A DNA stretch of 64,000 nucleotides from Podospora pseudoanserina (GCF_035222485.1 NC_085923.1:434001-498000); one strand, 5' to 3'. Counted from the first letter of the stretch, positions 43,135 to 54,925 are shown. The notes: generated by a model not told the origin, from the sequence alone. Translations and numbers: made by a program.

Positions 43135-43246
43135 GGTTGTTTGGCCGAGCGGTCTAAGGCGGTAGACTCAAGATAACATCTTCCACTCAGAAATGAATGG
43201 TATTCTACTCTCGAAAGAGGCGTGAGTTCGAATCTCACAGCAATCA
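43135..43246 (+). tRNA. tRNA-Leu (CAA) with a 30-nt intron
   Basis: The acceptor GGTTGTT pairs with AGCAATC. The D arm is TGGCCGAGCGGTCTAAGGCG, with box A typical of class II tRNAs. The anticodon stem GTAGA pairs with TCTAC, with the loop reading C-T-CAA-G before a 30-nt intron (43173-43202). A long variable arm (TCTCGAAAGAGGC) confirms Leu. The T arm is GTGAG-TTCGAAT-CTCAC and the discriminator is A. Confidence 0.93.
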
Positions 43247-44573
43247 TCACTTTTTGCACCACCTCCACTAACGGTGGAGGCTTTCTCGCTGGGTGACCCC
43301 TGTGGGATTCGGTAGATAATGGTGTTGGGAAACAAGCCAGATCTATGCAAATGGGAGCATGAGGTTACAAGACAGCTTGGTTTGTTACTTGGATCTCCAC
43401 GAAGGTGTAAGAGCTGTTTGCCTGGGATTGACAGAGAACAGTGGCGAGAGAAGTGCTCATCCTTGAGTAGAAGATTTAGGGGCCTCAAGGAAAACCTTTC
43501 CAGATACTTGGATGCTTGAACAGATGTCTTAAAGTCGTTCAGAGAGAGAAGAGATACTAGTTGGTGGATGATGAAAAGTCTCTTCAAGATGCTCGAAAGC
43601 ATTGCGACTCAAATGAGAAGCGGTAAAATGGGGCAGACCAACACTATAGGAAAATTAAAGATGACGCGCGCCTTTGCTATTCTCTCTTCCTTCTCCCTCT
43701 TTGGAAAATCTATGGTGGCTCTCCAGGGTGTCACGTGCGGTCAACGTGATTCTTACCTTATCAGTTGATGGCGGGCAGGATGCGCTAATGGCAAGCTGCA
43801 TGAACGGACATGTCAAACTGCGATTTCTCACAGAGACGTGCGATCAACAACGTCGTCGTGCAGGTCTAGTTTTCGTTTTGCACCATGCAGATGTGCCACT
43901 AGATGCATCCCCAATTGGCTCGGATGGAATCGGCCCCCGCGTTCATGGTCTCGGCGGCGACTACACATCCCCATTTCTCGGGCACCTCACTGCCAGATCT
44001 TCCAGAGGCCGAGTACGTAACCGAGTCCGGCGGCGGTGACGGTCTCTCGTCCGATCCCTGCGTCAACCCTAACCCATATCAGGACCCAACAAGCAAAAAG
44101 GAAAAAAGACACTTCTTGAAAATGCCAGGCACGAGTGGCACGTCGAGATGCCAAGGCAGGGTTCAAGACATGTCTGTCAGTCAAACGTGGATCAGCCCAC
44201 AAGTGACTTGTCAGAGACAGACCGGCGATTTCGGAGCTCGTGATTGGCTGTGGCTGTCTTTGTGTGCCCCAGAATGAAAGGACCCGGGGAAGCAGCAGAA
44301 GCAACGTGGGTTGCCCCCATGCCCGCCGCCAGCCAGCGCGACTGGCACACAAACAGGGCTCCAGGTCTCCGGCAGTGATTGCTCCTTATAAGGCGTGCCA
44401 GTTCCCAACCCGCATCACGCCTCTCACTAGACAAACACACACACACACACACACACCCAAACGCTGTCGTTTTTGGTCGAGGAGGGACTGTATTCTGACG
44501 CCCGCACTGTTTCTAGACAGTTGCCCGTTACGTCAGGAACATTCGTCTCAAGGAAGAGCCAAGGAGAGGAAGA
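43247..44573. promoter_or_regulatory. Intergenic / upstream region of the bHLH gene
   Basis: About 1.3 kb with no supported gene. It contains an (AC)11 microsatellite at 44435-44456, about 120 bases before the bHLH start codon. A TATA-like CTTATAAGG lies near 44387-44395. Confidence 0.4.
44435..44456. repeat. (AC)11 microsatellite
   Basis: Eleven uninterrupted AC units in the presumptive 5' UTR or core promoter of the bHLH gene. Confidence 0.9.
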
Positions 44574-45760
44574 ATGGCGACCATGAACCCGACGGCTGTT
44601 TGGGGTACTGATCCCGAGAGGGGCCAGGCCCCGATGATGGGGGTGCACGGGCTCTCAACCAGATGCCCAACTGTGAGTCCTTCATCCTGGTGGTGTCCCA
44701 TCCATGGAATGCGGGGAGAGCATTTGGCTGACAAGAAATCCGACAGACGGCGCCCAACGTCAACTTGTACTTTTCCACTCTTGCCACGGTGGGAGCCGGC
44801 ACTGATGAATGGGGTCTCGCACCAGCTGCATGCCAGATTCCCAGTTTTTCGGGCCCGCATCCGCACACAGCACCCTTTGGTTTCCATTATGTCCCTGACG
44901 ATCCTGGAGGCTGCTTCACCACAACACCACCGCTCCCCGCCTTCCAATCGCCTGGTATCACCAGCCACCCCTCTTGTCCCACCACCACCTCGTCCTCCAC
45001 CACCGGAGAGTTTGGAAACAACTCGTCCGGAAATGGCTATTTTGCCCATCACAACCCTGTCGCCCCTGTCACGTGGACGGCAGAAACCGACAAAGTCACC
45101 ACCAGCATAAGCGAGCGCGAGCGCAGCCTCTTCTCTTTCCAGCACCAGCTGCAGCCAGGTGACACCACCATTCGCACCACCGACGCCTCGTCTTTCTCGT
45201 CGGCTTCAACCCACAGCCCGTTGCACTCACCGACTTTTACCGCGAGTCCCGGAGTAAGAAATGTCTCATGGTCCGCTTCATCGTGTGCTTCGTCGCCACC
45301 ACCACCCTGTGAAAAGAGCGGTGATGATTATTTTGCCTCTACCGCCACCATCGTCCCCATGGATGCCGGCAATGTCTCCTCGATTACCACCCAGCAAATC
45401 CCTCTCAAACCCAGCAGCCGCGTGATTGCAGCTTCCCCGCTGACAGCGCCGAGCCAGACGCAGACGTTGGAGGAATACGAAAGCAGTCGACGGTTGTGGC
45501 ACAACCAGATTGGCAAGAAGTACCGGACTAAGCTGAACGAGCAGTTTGAGAACCTGCAGCTTGTTTTGCGGCTGTATGATGAGGATGGGGAGGACACCGA
45601 CACCGAGGGTCCGAACATCAATGTCAAGGGGCGGTCTATCAACAAGGCTAAATTGTTGGACATGGCGAGGCAGAAGTTGGAGGAGTTGATGAATGAGAGG
45701 AAGGCTTGGAGGCAGGAGAAGAGGGCGTTGATGGAGAACTTGAGGATGAGTGAGGAGTAA
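44574..45760 (+). CDS. bHLH transcription factor
   Basis: Two exons: 44574-44672 and 44747-45760, 370 residues; the intron has GTGAGT, a CTGAC branch and CAG. The first ~275 residues are Ser/Thr/Pro-rich and low in structure, as in fungal regulators. Near residue 280 a basic helix (SRRLWHNQIGKKYRTKLNEQ) leads into helix 1 (FENLQLVLRL). An unusually long acidic loop (DEDGEDTDTEG) precedes helix 2 (INKAKLLDMARQKLEELMNE), and a charged helix extends to the C-terminus. The basic region has the H-N...R spacing of E-box binders. It probably dimerises and binds CANNTG sites in the nucleus. The target pathway is unknown. The last helix could act as a short leucine-zipper-like extension. Confidence 0.88.
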
Positions 45761-46320
45761 TGGACGTGAGGTGGGTAGACTGGACGCTCATTTTGGATAA
45801 AACTATGAATGAAGTTTTGGGTAATTCGGTGGGAGAGGGGGACGTCGCTCTTTTGTGAAGCCAGAGGAAGGAAAGGAGAGACAGCAACTTACAGATAGAT
45901 GGATGCTCGGTTTGGTGTGTGTGTTTTTTCTAAGGCTGAGCTACCGATGTAAAGACCTGATAGTTTGTAGATCAGACTGCAGGAATACGATGAGCTCTCT
46001 TTTTAAGCTTTTCGTTTGGGTTTTTGTTGGTTCTGAGGTGGTGTCAACTTTGGCTAAGACAGCACGGGGATTAGTGAAAGAATGAAGAGATGAGGTAAGA
46101 AAAGAGTCACAAGAAAGGAGTCACAAGAAAAGAAGAAACAGCTACTTTGGGGAGGAAGGAGATAATCTGGGGAGGAAAGAGATATGCTAGAGGTGATAAT
46201 GACTCAATATTTAATCTTGATCTCATTGTCGATGGTTCTTGGGGTGTTGTAATTCCAGCGATGCCTCTTGTGCTCTTTTAGATACATGTCTTATACATGA
46301 TAGTTTATAAATTCCCCATC
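45761..46320. other. Intergenic with short direct repeats
   Basis: Downstream of the bHLH gene. Two short tandem duplications lie at 46104-46134 (GAGTCACAAGAAA, twice) and 46146-46182 (GGGGAGGAA-GAGATA, twice). A minus-strand stretch at about 46209-46288 reads RHRWNYNTPRTIDNEIKIKY and stop, possibly part of the adjacent relic. Confidence 0.35.
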
Positions 46321-46660
46321 AGTGACTCAAGGACTGTAAGTCGCTCTTACTAGTAAGCAGGCTTGCCCAAGACGGCCAAATCTTCAAATTGTGTCGCCAT
46401 AGAGCGAAAGTCTCAATGCTTCCGCAACCTGGAAGGCTTTCAATCTCGAAAAGAACTCAGTATCTTCAACCACTATCATACAGAGGTTGAATCAGGTCAA
46501 TCATTTCGCGAAACAACCTAGTGGATTGTGAATGCACGTGCAAGACGTTGAGCATCTCAGCAAAACTGCCCGTAGGTAACTTCTGGGTACGACCTCCACC
46601 TATCTGCAAGTGCCTGTACAGCGGATCGCTCGACATATCCTTTTTGGTTCTCACATTATG
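46321..46660 (-). pseudogene. Unidentified coding relic with two TGA codons
   Basis: The minus strand reads SFAEMLNVLHVHSQSTRL, then LFREMIDLIQPLYDSG-stop-RY-stop-VLFEIESLPGCGSIETF and ALWRHNLKIWPSWASLL in one frame. Two TGA codons only three positions apart interrupt otherwise coherent protein-like text; both would be TGG (Trp) with one substitution. The family is not recognised. It may be chance, but the continuity on both sides of the stops is notable. Confidence 0.35.
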
Positions 46661-48208
46661 CCATTTCGGTGCCTAAAGTGCGACCTGAAAGAATTCGGTG
46701 CCGACTTGGTGAACATCCATTGACTTGTGTTTAGGTTACCTACCGACACACTTCTAAGTTGTAAGCATGGTGATTGTGAGACCAGGCAGGCCAACCGCCG
46801 TTTCACATGTGACGAGATAGGGGGTAGGTTTTTTTGGCTCCAAAAGACATATTTGCGTTGAAACCTGACTGTGCTTAGAGTGGATAGAAGCAGAAGTCCT
46901 GCGGGCAACCATATGGCGATGTGAGGCTGTGTTTTAAATCCGAAATAGAGGCGAGACCTCGAGGTGCGAACCTGTGGGGATACGGGGGTAACACAGCTGT
47001 CACACTTACCTTTATATCTCCATGTGCTACGATGAAACAAACATAGTTCCGAGGTTGCTACGTATATACCTTGGAACAGGCACCTAGGCAAGGCTTGACT
47101 ACCGACTCCCGTCGGTCCCGACTTCATGTGAGGTTTCTCAAGGCTGGCAATAAGCGGCTGTCGAAATGGAAGCAGCTAGTTAGTGGAAGAGGAGAGCACA
47201 TGTCGGTTTGGTGGTTCATAAGCCATTCTCCCTTAAGACAAGACTGCAGGGCCTGCCACAATAGTTAGGTAGAAGCACAAGGGTCGATACGGTGTACAAC
47301 AGTAACGGATGCGTTTAATGTGTCATCGCGCCTGGTAAACTGAAAAGGCCTTGTGGCGAGGGGACGAAAGATATCGGTTCGTCAAAGGACGTACAGGTTA
47401 AACAGTGTAACAGGCTAACGAACCGGAGTACAGCAATGAGCTATGACACAGGGATCGTTGCTGAAATTGAAGGTCAACTGAGCCCTGAAGGCTGTCGTTT
47501 GGAGTTCCATACTAACCATAACCTTCTTTTAATATAAATTTAGAGTTCACAAGGTAATCCGATAGCTTGCGGAACCTTGCTCGAACCACCACCAAGAGAG
47601 CGAAAATAACGTGAGAATCCTCACATAGAACCAGCCTAATCCATAACAGCACAAGAAACTATCCGTAGAAGCCCTAAAGCCTCGTCACCCTTGGCAAAAT
47701 AGCTAGGTAAGTATATATGCATTTGGGGTGTTTTGCGCTACGGATAATATTACGTTACTCCTGGAAAATATCAAATCAGTTGCGGGAGCACAGCAAACTT
47801 CAATGGACACGGCAAGTAGTACTTAATACCGCTCAGAAGCCACGAGGGGTAAGTGTGACGAACCCCTATTCAGAACCTCTAAAAGGGATACTGGTTGAAG
47901 GCACTTCTGAACAATCCTGGTTCAGTGCAGCTAAACAGTGCACAACAAGATGTCTCAATGTAAACACAAGATACCGTGAATACAAGCGTGAATTGCACAC
48001 TGCGGAACTGTCCATCCACACCAGCCAGTTCCTCCGTATATATAGACTTTGGGACGCTGAAGTGCTTATCCTGCATGGCCCCGATCACTCCTAGCATATT
48101 GCATCCTGCAGCGTGCTCGTCGTGCTATGCCTTCGATCACCCCGAGCATCTTGCATCCTGCAGAGTGCTCGTGGGTCTTGGCGCCATAGCACTTCTGGCC
48201 AGCCCTAA
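46661..48208. other. Intergenic / relic DNA
   Basis: About 1.5 kb, AT-richer, with no intact gene. It includes the left part of a 52-bp tandem duplication just before the kinase pseudogene. Confidence 0.35.
48083..48172. repeat. 52-bp tandem duplication
   Basis: GATCACTCCTAGCATATTGC starting at 48083 recurs as GATCACCCCGAGCATCTTGC at 48135. Both are followed by ATCCTGCAG-GTGCTCGT. The 52-bp period is not a multiple of three, so the duplication would shift any frame through it. Confidence 0.8.
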
Positions 48209-49430
48209 TTGGTGGATCACAATCTTATTCTTCAGCATGACACCACGCGCTGGTGTTCATCGAGCCAGCACCATATTTTCGTGGAGTTCAACAGTGAGAC
48301 AGACCGGAATCCGCTCTGGAATCACTCACGCATGGTTAAATTTTGCGATGAGCAATGGCGCTTCATCGCGCCGGTGTTCGAAACGGCAACCTCCACTCAG
48401 TACTCCTACCATCTTAAAGGGAGGTTTTATTTGCCCTTCGTCAAAAGTGACAGTCAAGCCACGCAAACCGGTTCCTTCGGCAAAGTCATCAAATATCAGA
48501 TTCATGAGAACCATCTCATCGACCTCCGTGATCCAAACGAGTCTGGGGTTATGTCGCAGTGAAAGAACTTCAGGAACTTCAAGCTTACTGGACAAGATCG
48601 TCACAGCCTAGTTCAAGGCTGGGAGACCGAGACCCGTGTGCTCAAGAATATGCGATTCATCACGGCATTCAGTCGAGGAGATGCAGAATCAGAAGATCAT
48701 CATTTGATGTTTGAGTGGGCTGATGGGGCCAATCTTTGAACTCTTTGGAAGAAGTCCACACACCGGTTGACACCATATCTTCTTAAGTCAGCAGTCAGGC
48801 AGCTATGGGGCCTTGCAGATGCTCCAGACAAGGCACAAAGACCCGTCTCTAAGCCTGATACAACGTTTCGCCATGGAGATTTGAAACCGGAGCATATATT
48901 GTGGCTCCAAAGTGACGACCACATTGGGACATTGAAGATGCCGAACTGGGGACTTGCCACAGAGCATGCCATTTTCACAAAGTTGAGGAGCAACAAGACG
49001 GCAACCCAATGGGGAACGAGAACGTATGAACCTCCCGAGGAGGAGACTGGACACTGCACTGCCGTCCACTCCAAGGAAGGGTCCCAGCTAATGCCCGGTG
49101 GGAACCAAACAGGGAACAAAAAGCCCCGCGTGTAGGATATTTAGTCAACGGGATGCATCATAATAGAATTCATCATCTGGCTGATTTATGGTGAAAATGA
49201 ACGCGAAAGGTTTCATGGAGAACTCAGAAGAAATTCCAATGTACACTATTTTATGATGTGACAACCCAGAACTCCAAGAAGGTCGCTAAAGTTCACGAGA
49301 AAGTGTTGAAATGGATGAAACAAATATCGCGGGACCCGAGATGTAGACCTGGTAAGACAGCACTGCCAGACCTGCTTGAACTTATTCAACAGCGCCTGTT
49401 GGGGTGCAGATCCCGCACCTTACGCACCTG
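48209..49430 (+). pseudogene. Protein kinase pseudogene
   Basis: A fungal Ser/Thr-kinase-like gene can be followed across several frames. It reads MVKFCDEQWRFIAPVFET, GSFGKVIKYQIHENHL (glycine loop), VAVKELQELQAYW (subdomain II Lys), LKNMRFITAFSRGDAES, LMFEWADGANL-stop-TLWKK, FRHGDLKPEHILWLQ (catalytic loop), IGTLKMPNWGLA (DFG position; the Asp is Asn) and QWGTRTYEPPEEETG (APE-like). Then V-stop-DI-stop-STGCIIIEFIIWLIYG (subdomain IX, DIWS with TGG to TAG), and finally KKVAKVHEKVLKWMKQISRD and LPDLLELIQQRLLG. At least three nonsense codons, two or more frameshifts and the D-to-N change show it is dead. A HET pseudogene lies about 0.7 kb downstream in the same orientation. Confidence 0.8.
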
Positions 49431-49811
49431 GCCTCGCCACGCCCATCGTCGAATCCATCCATACCGCCATTTGTCAGCTCGACGGTCTCGGATGCTTCTC
49501 TCATGCTGGAATTAGGCCCAGGCCTTACTAGCCGGATGATCTCAGGCCTACCTGAAGGGAGTGCGCCTGAAATTGTAGTCCACAAACCAGTTTTGTCTTC
49601 AGGGGGAGCATCACCCCATCCAGGCGATGCAACACAGCGTCAGGCCGAACGGAACGGATTGCTAGGGGTCAGAGCGCGGTCCCAGGAGCTACCCAAAAGC
49701 ATATTGCGCATTCAGCACGAGAAGATGCATATTGGGCTACGGACATTCAGGAGCGCAAACAACCCACAGTCGAGAGTTCAATTGCGACCAGTAACTACTA
49801 TAAGCCGGCTA

Positions 49812-49846
49812 CCGCCATAGAGCCAGTCGCCGCCATAGAGCCAGTC
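49812..49846. repeat. 18-bp direct duplication
   Basis: CCGCCATAGAGCCAGTC occurs twice in tandem with period 18 between the kinase and HET pseudogenes. Confidence 0.8.
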
Positions 49847-50138
49847 AATCTCCCGATCAGACAATCAGTGTCGGGTACTCGAGGAACAGCGACAAGTACA
49901 CTTATTGTATCACGAACTAAAAGAGTCGATTGTAGGAGTAATCTACTAGGCACAGACTAGGTCATCTCGATCGACAAATGGTTTGTAAGTAAGCTATCCA
50001 ACAAGGCGAAAGTCCGAAGCACTAGATTTACTAGCTCGTACCAAAGCAACCAACAACTTATGTCAAAACTACCAAGAATTCCGCCAGGCACTGTGAAATC
50101 CTGGCTTTTCCAGGACCTACAGTCTCGCTCAGGTTACA

Positions 50139-51953
50139 ATGACGTCCAACGAGAATATTTGCAATCTGTGCGCATTATTCTGGAGCCTAGATTTCTCCCG
50201 TCGCTATCTCAAAGACCGTCCAATGCCCTCTACATTGCTTATCAAACGTGACGGAAGCAGGCTGAAGATCAACGCATCCACCGACTTGATTCTCAACATT
50301 TTCCGAAGCCCTGATCTCAACACCCGCGCAAGCCACGAGGTCCAAATCGGATACACCAGCGAGCTCCCCGTCTCCCACAGCACTCTTCACTTTGATCACA
50401 TGAACCATTGGCTTGAAACTTGCGACAGCCACCACCCAGGTTGCAAGGGAGACAGTAGCTCACTCACTCTGACCCAAACCCAAAGCCTCCCCACACGCCT
50501 CATCGACGTCGGATCTGTCAACCACCCTGCGGTCAGACTCATCGCAAATACCAAGTTGTCATCAGCTCGGTAGCTTACCTTATCCCATCAATAGGACCCT
50601 CCTCCTCACTTCTGCACTACCGTTCAAACCCTTCCAAGCCGTCGCTTGGGTATTCCTTTTCCCTCCGGCCTCCCCGCCACCTTCCGAGACGCCATCACCG
50701 CTACTCGCCAGTTGGGAATTCAGTACCTTTGGATCGACTCCCTCTGTATCATTCAAGGCCCAGGTGGTGACTTTCGGAGTGAAGCACAGAAGATGGAGCA
50801 GGTATACAGTGGTGCCTACTGCGTTCTGGCATTCAGCAGCGAAAAAGGTGGGTACGGGACCAGCTTTCTCAAACGGACAGCGCCGGCAAGCAATCACGTC
50901 GTCTTGAGCAAACCCGGCGATGAAGAAGGAAAACAAGGGGTGTTTTTCAATTCGCGAGGCCATGGATGATTTCAATGGTGATGTTCTCATGGGACCGCTG
51001 AGTCAACGCGGATGGGTGCTCCAGGAGCATGCGCTGGCGAGGAGGGCGATATTCTTTACTGAGAAGCAGACTTATTGGGAGTGTGGTGAGGGTGTCATGT
51101 GTCAGTGTATGACGATGATGAAAAAGTGAGTCCACTATCCAAGCAACCCCTGAACCCCTATTTCGGACCCACTTCCCCCCTGTTTGCTATCAAGACTCTT
51201 TCACAGCCAACTCGCGATGTTTCTTGGTAACCCCAATTTTCCCAACCTAATCTCCAAAGACTCACAGGGAGAGAAAATACAGCGGTATCAAAAGCTGCAT
51301 GTATTTTACTCGCACTTGTCACTAACCAACAGCTTTGACCGTCTTCTCGCTATCGATGGCCTACAAGACCGCATCTTATCCGCGCTCAAGGCAATGGGTG
51401 GCTTTGGTGTGTTTGATGAGGGACCTGAGAAGAAGGGACTGCTCAGGAGGAGCTTACTATGGATTCACAGCAGGGACACGGAGAAGATGGTCAGGATCAA
51501 GTTTGGTGTCGAGCAAGCCATTAGCTTTGTGCCTTCCTGGTCGTGCATGGCTTTATGAAGGAGGGATAGAGTACATCAGTCTGCCGTTTGGGGAGATCCA
51601 GTGGTATGAGCTGACGAGTCTCTGGTTTGGCGACGCGCAGAGCCTATCTCCGGCTAGCGATGGGAGGGGGCCTTACAGTCAAGGGTCGTTACTTGCTAAA
51701 GCTAGGGACTATGACGTTTCAAGTGCGGGGGGTGGGGAAAGGAGGATTGAAATGGATAGTCCTGGGGGTTCGGAGCAGAAGGAGACGAAGTGTGGTTTTA
51801 GGGTCAACGAGGTCCGTGATGCTTGAGGAGGGGGTGTACTATGTTATTTTTGTTCGCGCAGCTCGGGGGGAACGGTGGCGGAGAAGATGTAAGAGCAAGT
51901 TGGTGCTGGTTCTGTGTCTGGGGAATGTATCATCGGCAGGCCTACGCGAGTGA
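50139..51953 (+). pseudogene. HET-domain pseudogene
   Basis: A nearly full-length HET gene is readable across frames. It starts MTSNENICNLCALFWSLDF, followed by MNHWLETCDSHHPGC and LPTRLIDVGSVN. The HET core follows with two TAG stops in the first block (SSAR-stop-LTLSHQ-stop-D, the second replacing the Trp of the SHxWG motif). After a frameshift come PATFRDAITATRQLGIQYLW, IDSLCIIQGPGGDF and YCVLAFSSEKG. After another comes MGPLSQRGWVLQEHALARRA. A possible intron begins GTGAGT near 51126. The C-terminal part (FYSHLSLTNSFDRLLAIDGL, GLLRRSLLWIHSRD, FVPSWSCMA) has an extra T before YEGGIEYISLPFGE, and the last ~50 codons are again in another frame. Too many lesions for a live gene. Confidence 0.85.
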
Positions 51954-53370
51954 TGATCCAGTAGACTAGTGTAGTTCCATTTTCCTAACTTCATAGACTT
52001 ATAGACCGAGTTTGCTTTTAAAACACAGCCATAGATATCCTCGGCTGTTCCAGATGTTTACCGTCGTATTAGCTGAAGGTCTATTAACTACAGTCCAGTA
52101 GGTTATATCTTGTCTATGCCGTATCACCCTCCTCTCGTTAACGCACAGCAGGCTACGATTGCCAAGCTCACGATTGCTCAAGGTTTATCTGTAGGCGCAC
52201 CAGGAATTGGAGAGTAGGCGGTGAAGGTCTAGGTGCATGTGTGGGGTGATCTTGGTCTGTACATGTAGGCGTGAGGGGCGCAGTGCATGCGGCCCACGAT
52301 GATTGGGAGGGACTGCAGCAGATTGCGCGACATTACAGTCTAAGCCGGTTTATCCGCTCCCTCCGTCCCCTTTCGGCATTCATTTCGGAAGAGCCTCGAG
52401 ATGCGATATGCACGATGTTGTCCCATGCTTCCCGCAGGACAACAAAGATAAGAGATACAACTCAGCGGCTTTCAAGTCGCAACGTGCTTCAATGAGAAAG
52501 CCATGTGATGTCAGGACCTGTGGTACTTGTTGGGCCAACAGAAGCGGCTGCCAACGACATGTCCCACATATCTTCAAACATGAAGACCGAGGTTGGCTCA
52601 GAAACTGAATACCACGGGTAGACACCTAGGTTGCAAAGCCATGAAAAAGGGATCCCAATGGTCGATATCAGACATCTAAGTTTGTCTCATATAGAGTCAT
52701 GTGGGTTAGTTGATCGCATCAACCTCTGCTTCCAGTGTTAGTTAACCAACATTATTTCACTTTCTCTGTGCCCCAGCTGGACCAATCACTTTCTTCTCTG
52801 TCTTAGCCGGTCCATTGTCGGTGTTGGCGAAGACTGAAATGCAGCAACCGAAGTCGCTCCCACTCGAGAACAAATTCCCCGCACTTGCGGCTCAACTATG
52901 AGTGGTAAACAGTTCTGATTGGGGACATGAACAGGCGCCACCCCCTCCTTTTTATTCGACGCAGTACAGTCCTCCCATAATCGACGCACAGCTTGACAGC
53001 AGAAGTCGGTGTGGCTTGGGGCTCCTGGTGGGTAGAGCGGGCTTAGATATGCGGGGTCCCAAGGTTGGCATACCAGGCCATAAGGCGCCCAACTTCGAGC
53101 CCAAAGCAGGTGGTTCGCGCACTTTGCTGGTTGCAAAGCCTCTCAAGCCAGCCAACCTGTCAACCACTTTCATCATCAAGAACGCCCAATCTTTTAGATA
53201 CCCCGGCAAGTTCGTACGTTACCTCTGATCAGGCACCCTGCTCCATCCCTCATTGTTTCCTTCCCGACTAACAATCCTGGTGTGGATCATTGTCCACAGT
53301 ACCATACCAAATATTTTGACTGTGCCACACTGGCCACGTTGGTTTGTGCTGGGCATTGAACTGAGAGGAG
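51954..53370. other. Intergenic, nothing recognised
   Basis: About 1.4 kb after the HET pseudogene; open frames at 52303-52608 and 52902-53228 show no domain. The last ~150 bases are probably the promoter of the next gene. Confidence 0.35.
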
Positions 53371-54540
53371 ATGCGGCCCCTCCGTCCCGGCTTATCTATC
53401 CGACCTCCCGCACATCAGCCTCACTCGGCGTATGTCACAGACGGTAGTGAAGAAGATTCTGTCTACTATAGCGAGGACGAGGACGACCCTCACGGGGGCC
53501 ACTCCATGGTATATGAGAGAGAACCAGCACCATACGGGCCTGGTCTTCCAAAGACCCCATTACGTTCACCCAGTACAGAATACACAGCTTCAACCATCCC
53601 GCCGTCTCCCACTTATCGCCTCCCACCGGCAGGGACACCCTTGTCCAGTCCAGGCTTTATGAGCGGATTCCCACCACGACCTCACCAAGGATACCGGCCG
53701 GGGCCGCCGCCACCTCCTCCCCCGGCAGGTTATGGGAGACCAAACATCCCATATCAGCAACCACAACCGTACCCGATTGCTTCTATGTGGGGAACATGGA
53801 CTCTTCCTCCAGCCTATCCTCCTACACCCAACACCCCCTTCAACGAACCAAGAAGGCCTGTTCCCCATGCCCCAAACCTACCCAATAATCGTTGGATGCC
53901 ACATCCCGATGAAGACCCCATCCCACACCGCCCTCACCGAAACCGGTCTCCCGGGCCTACACTACAGTTTCGACGCTCCCGGAGCAACATGCGAAAGCGC
54001 AGTTCGTCCGAGACCCGAAAGCCCCGTCCGCTAGACCCCCAAATAGCAGCGGCGTTAAAGGGAAAGGAGCATGAGAACATGGTCCTTCGAGAAGAACTCA
54101 AGAGGGCAAAGACGAAAGAGGCCAAGAGGGAGGCCAAGGAAAAGGAGGCCGAGTTCCAAAGGTTAAAAGGTCTCGAGGAGGAGCTGAGAAGGTATAAATT
54201 GTTCGAACAAAAGAACCAGATGAAGCAGGAAATAAAGAACGAGATATATGCAGAGTTTCACCAGGGGATATCGACATCACCTACGACGTTGGCTGGTCAG
54301 CTGGGGCCTAGCTCTGGGTTCTCGTCGGAGGCGACACCGTCGTCTAATGCTTGGACGCAGGGGGGGTTAATTATTGGGCGACAGCCTGCTCCAAGGGCCA
54401 TTGCAGGGGGGGTGTCTTTGGGTGATTACTTGTTTGATCGGTATGGGAATCCACAGCTGGAGGTGTACGCGAGGCCATTGGAGACACAAGATGTTGGTGT
54501 GAGGGGACGGCAACCAGGTCCCCATGTGCGGTTTCCATGA
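53371..54540 (+). CDS. Proline-rich coiled-coil protein, unidentified
   Basis: Single-exon gene of 389 residues. The N-terminal half is acidic, then Pro/Tyr-rich (YRPGPPPPPPPAGYGRPN). A basic Arg/Ser stretch (RRSRSNMRKRSSSETRKPR) precedes a charged coiled coil at about 225-300 (ENMVLREELKRAKTKEAKRE, LEEELRRYKLFEQKNQMKQ). The tail is Gly/Pro-rich. The arrangement resembles fungal proteins with a disordered Pro-rich N-terminus and a dimerisation helix, but no family can be named. Nuclear or cytoplasmic scaffold roles are possible, without direct evidence. Confidence 0.6.
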   Translation: MRPLRPGLSIRPPAHQPHSAYVTDGSEEDSVYYSEDEDDPHGGHSMVYEREPAPYGPGLPKTPLRSPSTEYTASTIPPSPTYRLPPAGTPLSSPGFMSGFPPRPHQGYRPGPPPPPPPAGYGRPNIPYQQPQPYPIASMWGTWTLPPAYPPTPNTPFNEPRRPVPHAPNLPNNRWMPHPDEDPIPHRPHRNRSPGPTLQFRRSRSNMRKRSSSETRKPRPLDPQIAAALKGKEHENMVLREELKRAKTKEAKREAKEKEAEFQRLKGLEEELRRYKLFEQKNQMKQEIKNEIYAEFHQGISTSPTTLAGQLGPSSGFSSEATPSSNAWTQGGLIIGRQPAPRAIAGGVSLGDYLFDRYGNPQLEVYARPLETQDVGVRGRQPGPHVRFP

Positions 54541-54925
54541 TTGCGGATTGTGCTGTAGATATATTGTATGACTTTCATAGGGCAGGCACCCACATATTAC
54601 GATAGTTTCCATTAAGGGTGACAGTGATTGGCAATAACTGCCATCATGTGAGCCATTATCTGGACCACCATGATCCCTAGCCTACGAGACCTATCAATCA
54701 AATGAAAGACTTTCATGCCGTGTTGTTAAGGCATTCCTCGAAAGCCCGTCCAGGGGCATCCTAGAGTATCCGGCATACAACAACAATTATCTTAAGATTT
54801 GCATTGTTGTCAAGTTACCTAGATCAAGGGTCTGATCAAACAATGCTAAGTCCGAGAATCAGGGAAGATATCCGCGGTAGGCCCGCATCTTCCACTTTCT
54901 GTATTACCACTACATCATGAAGCAT

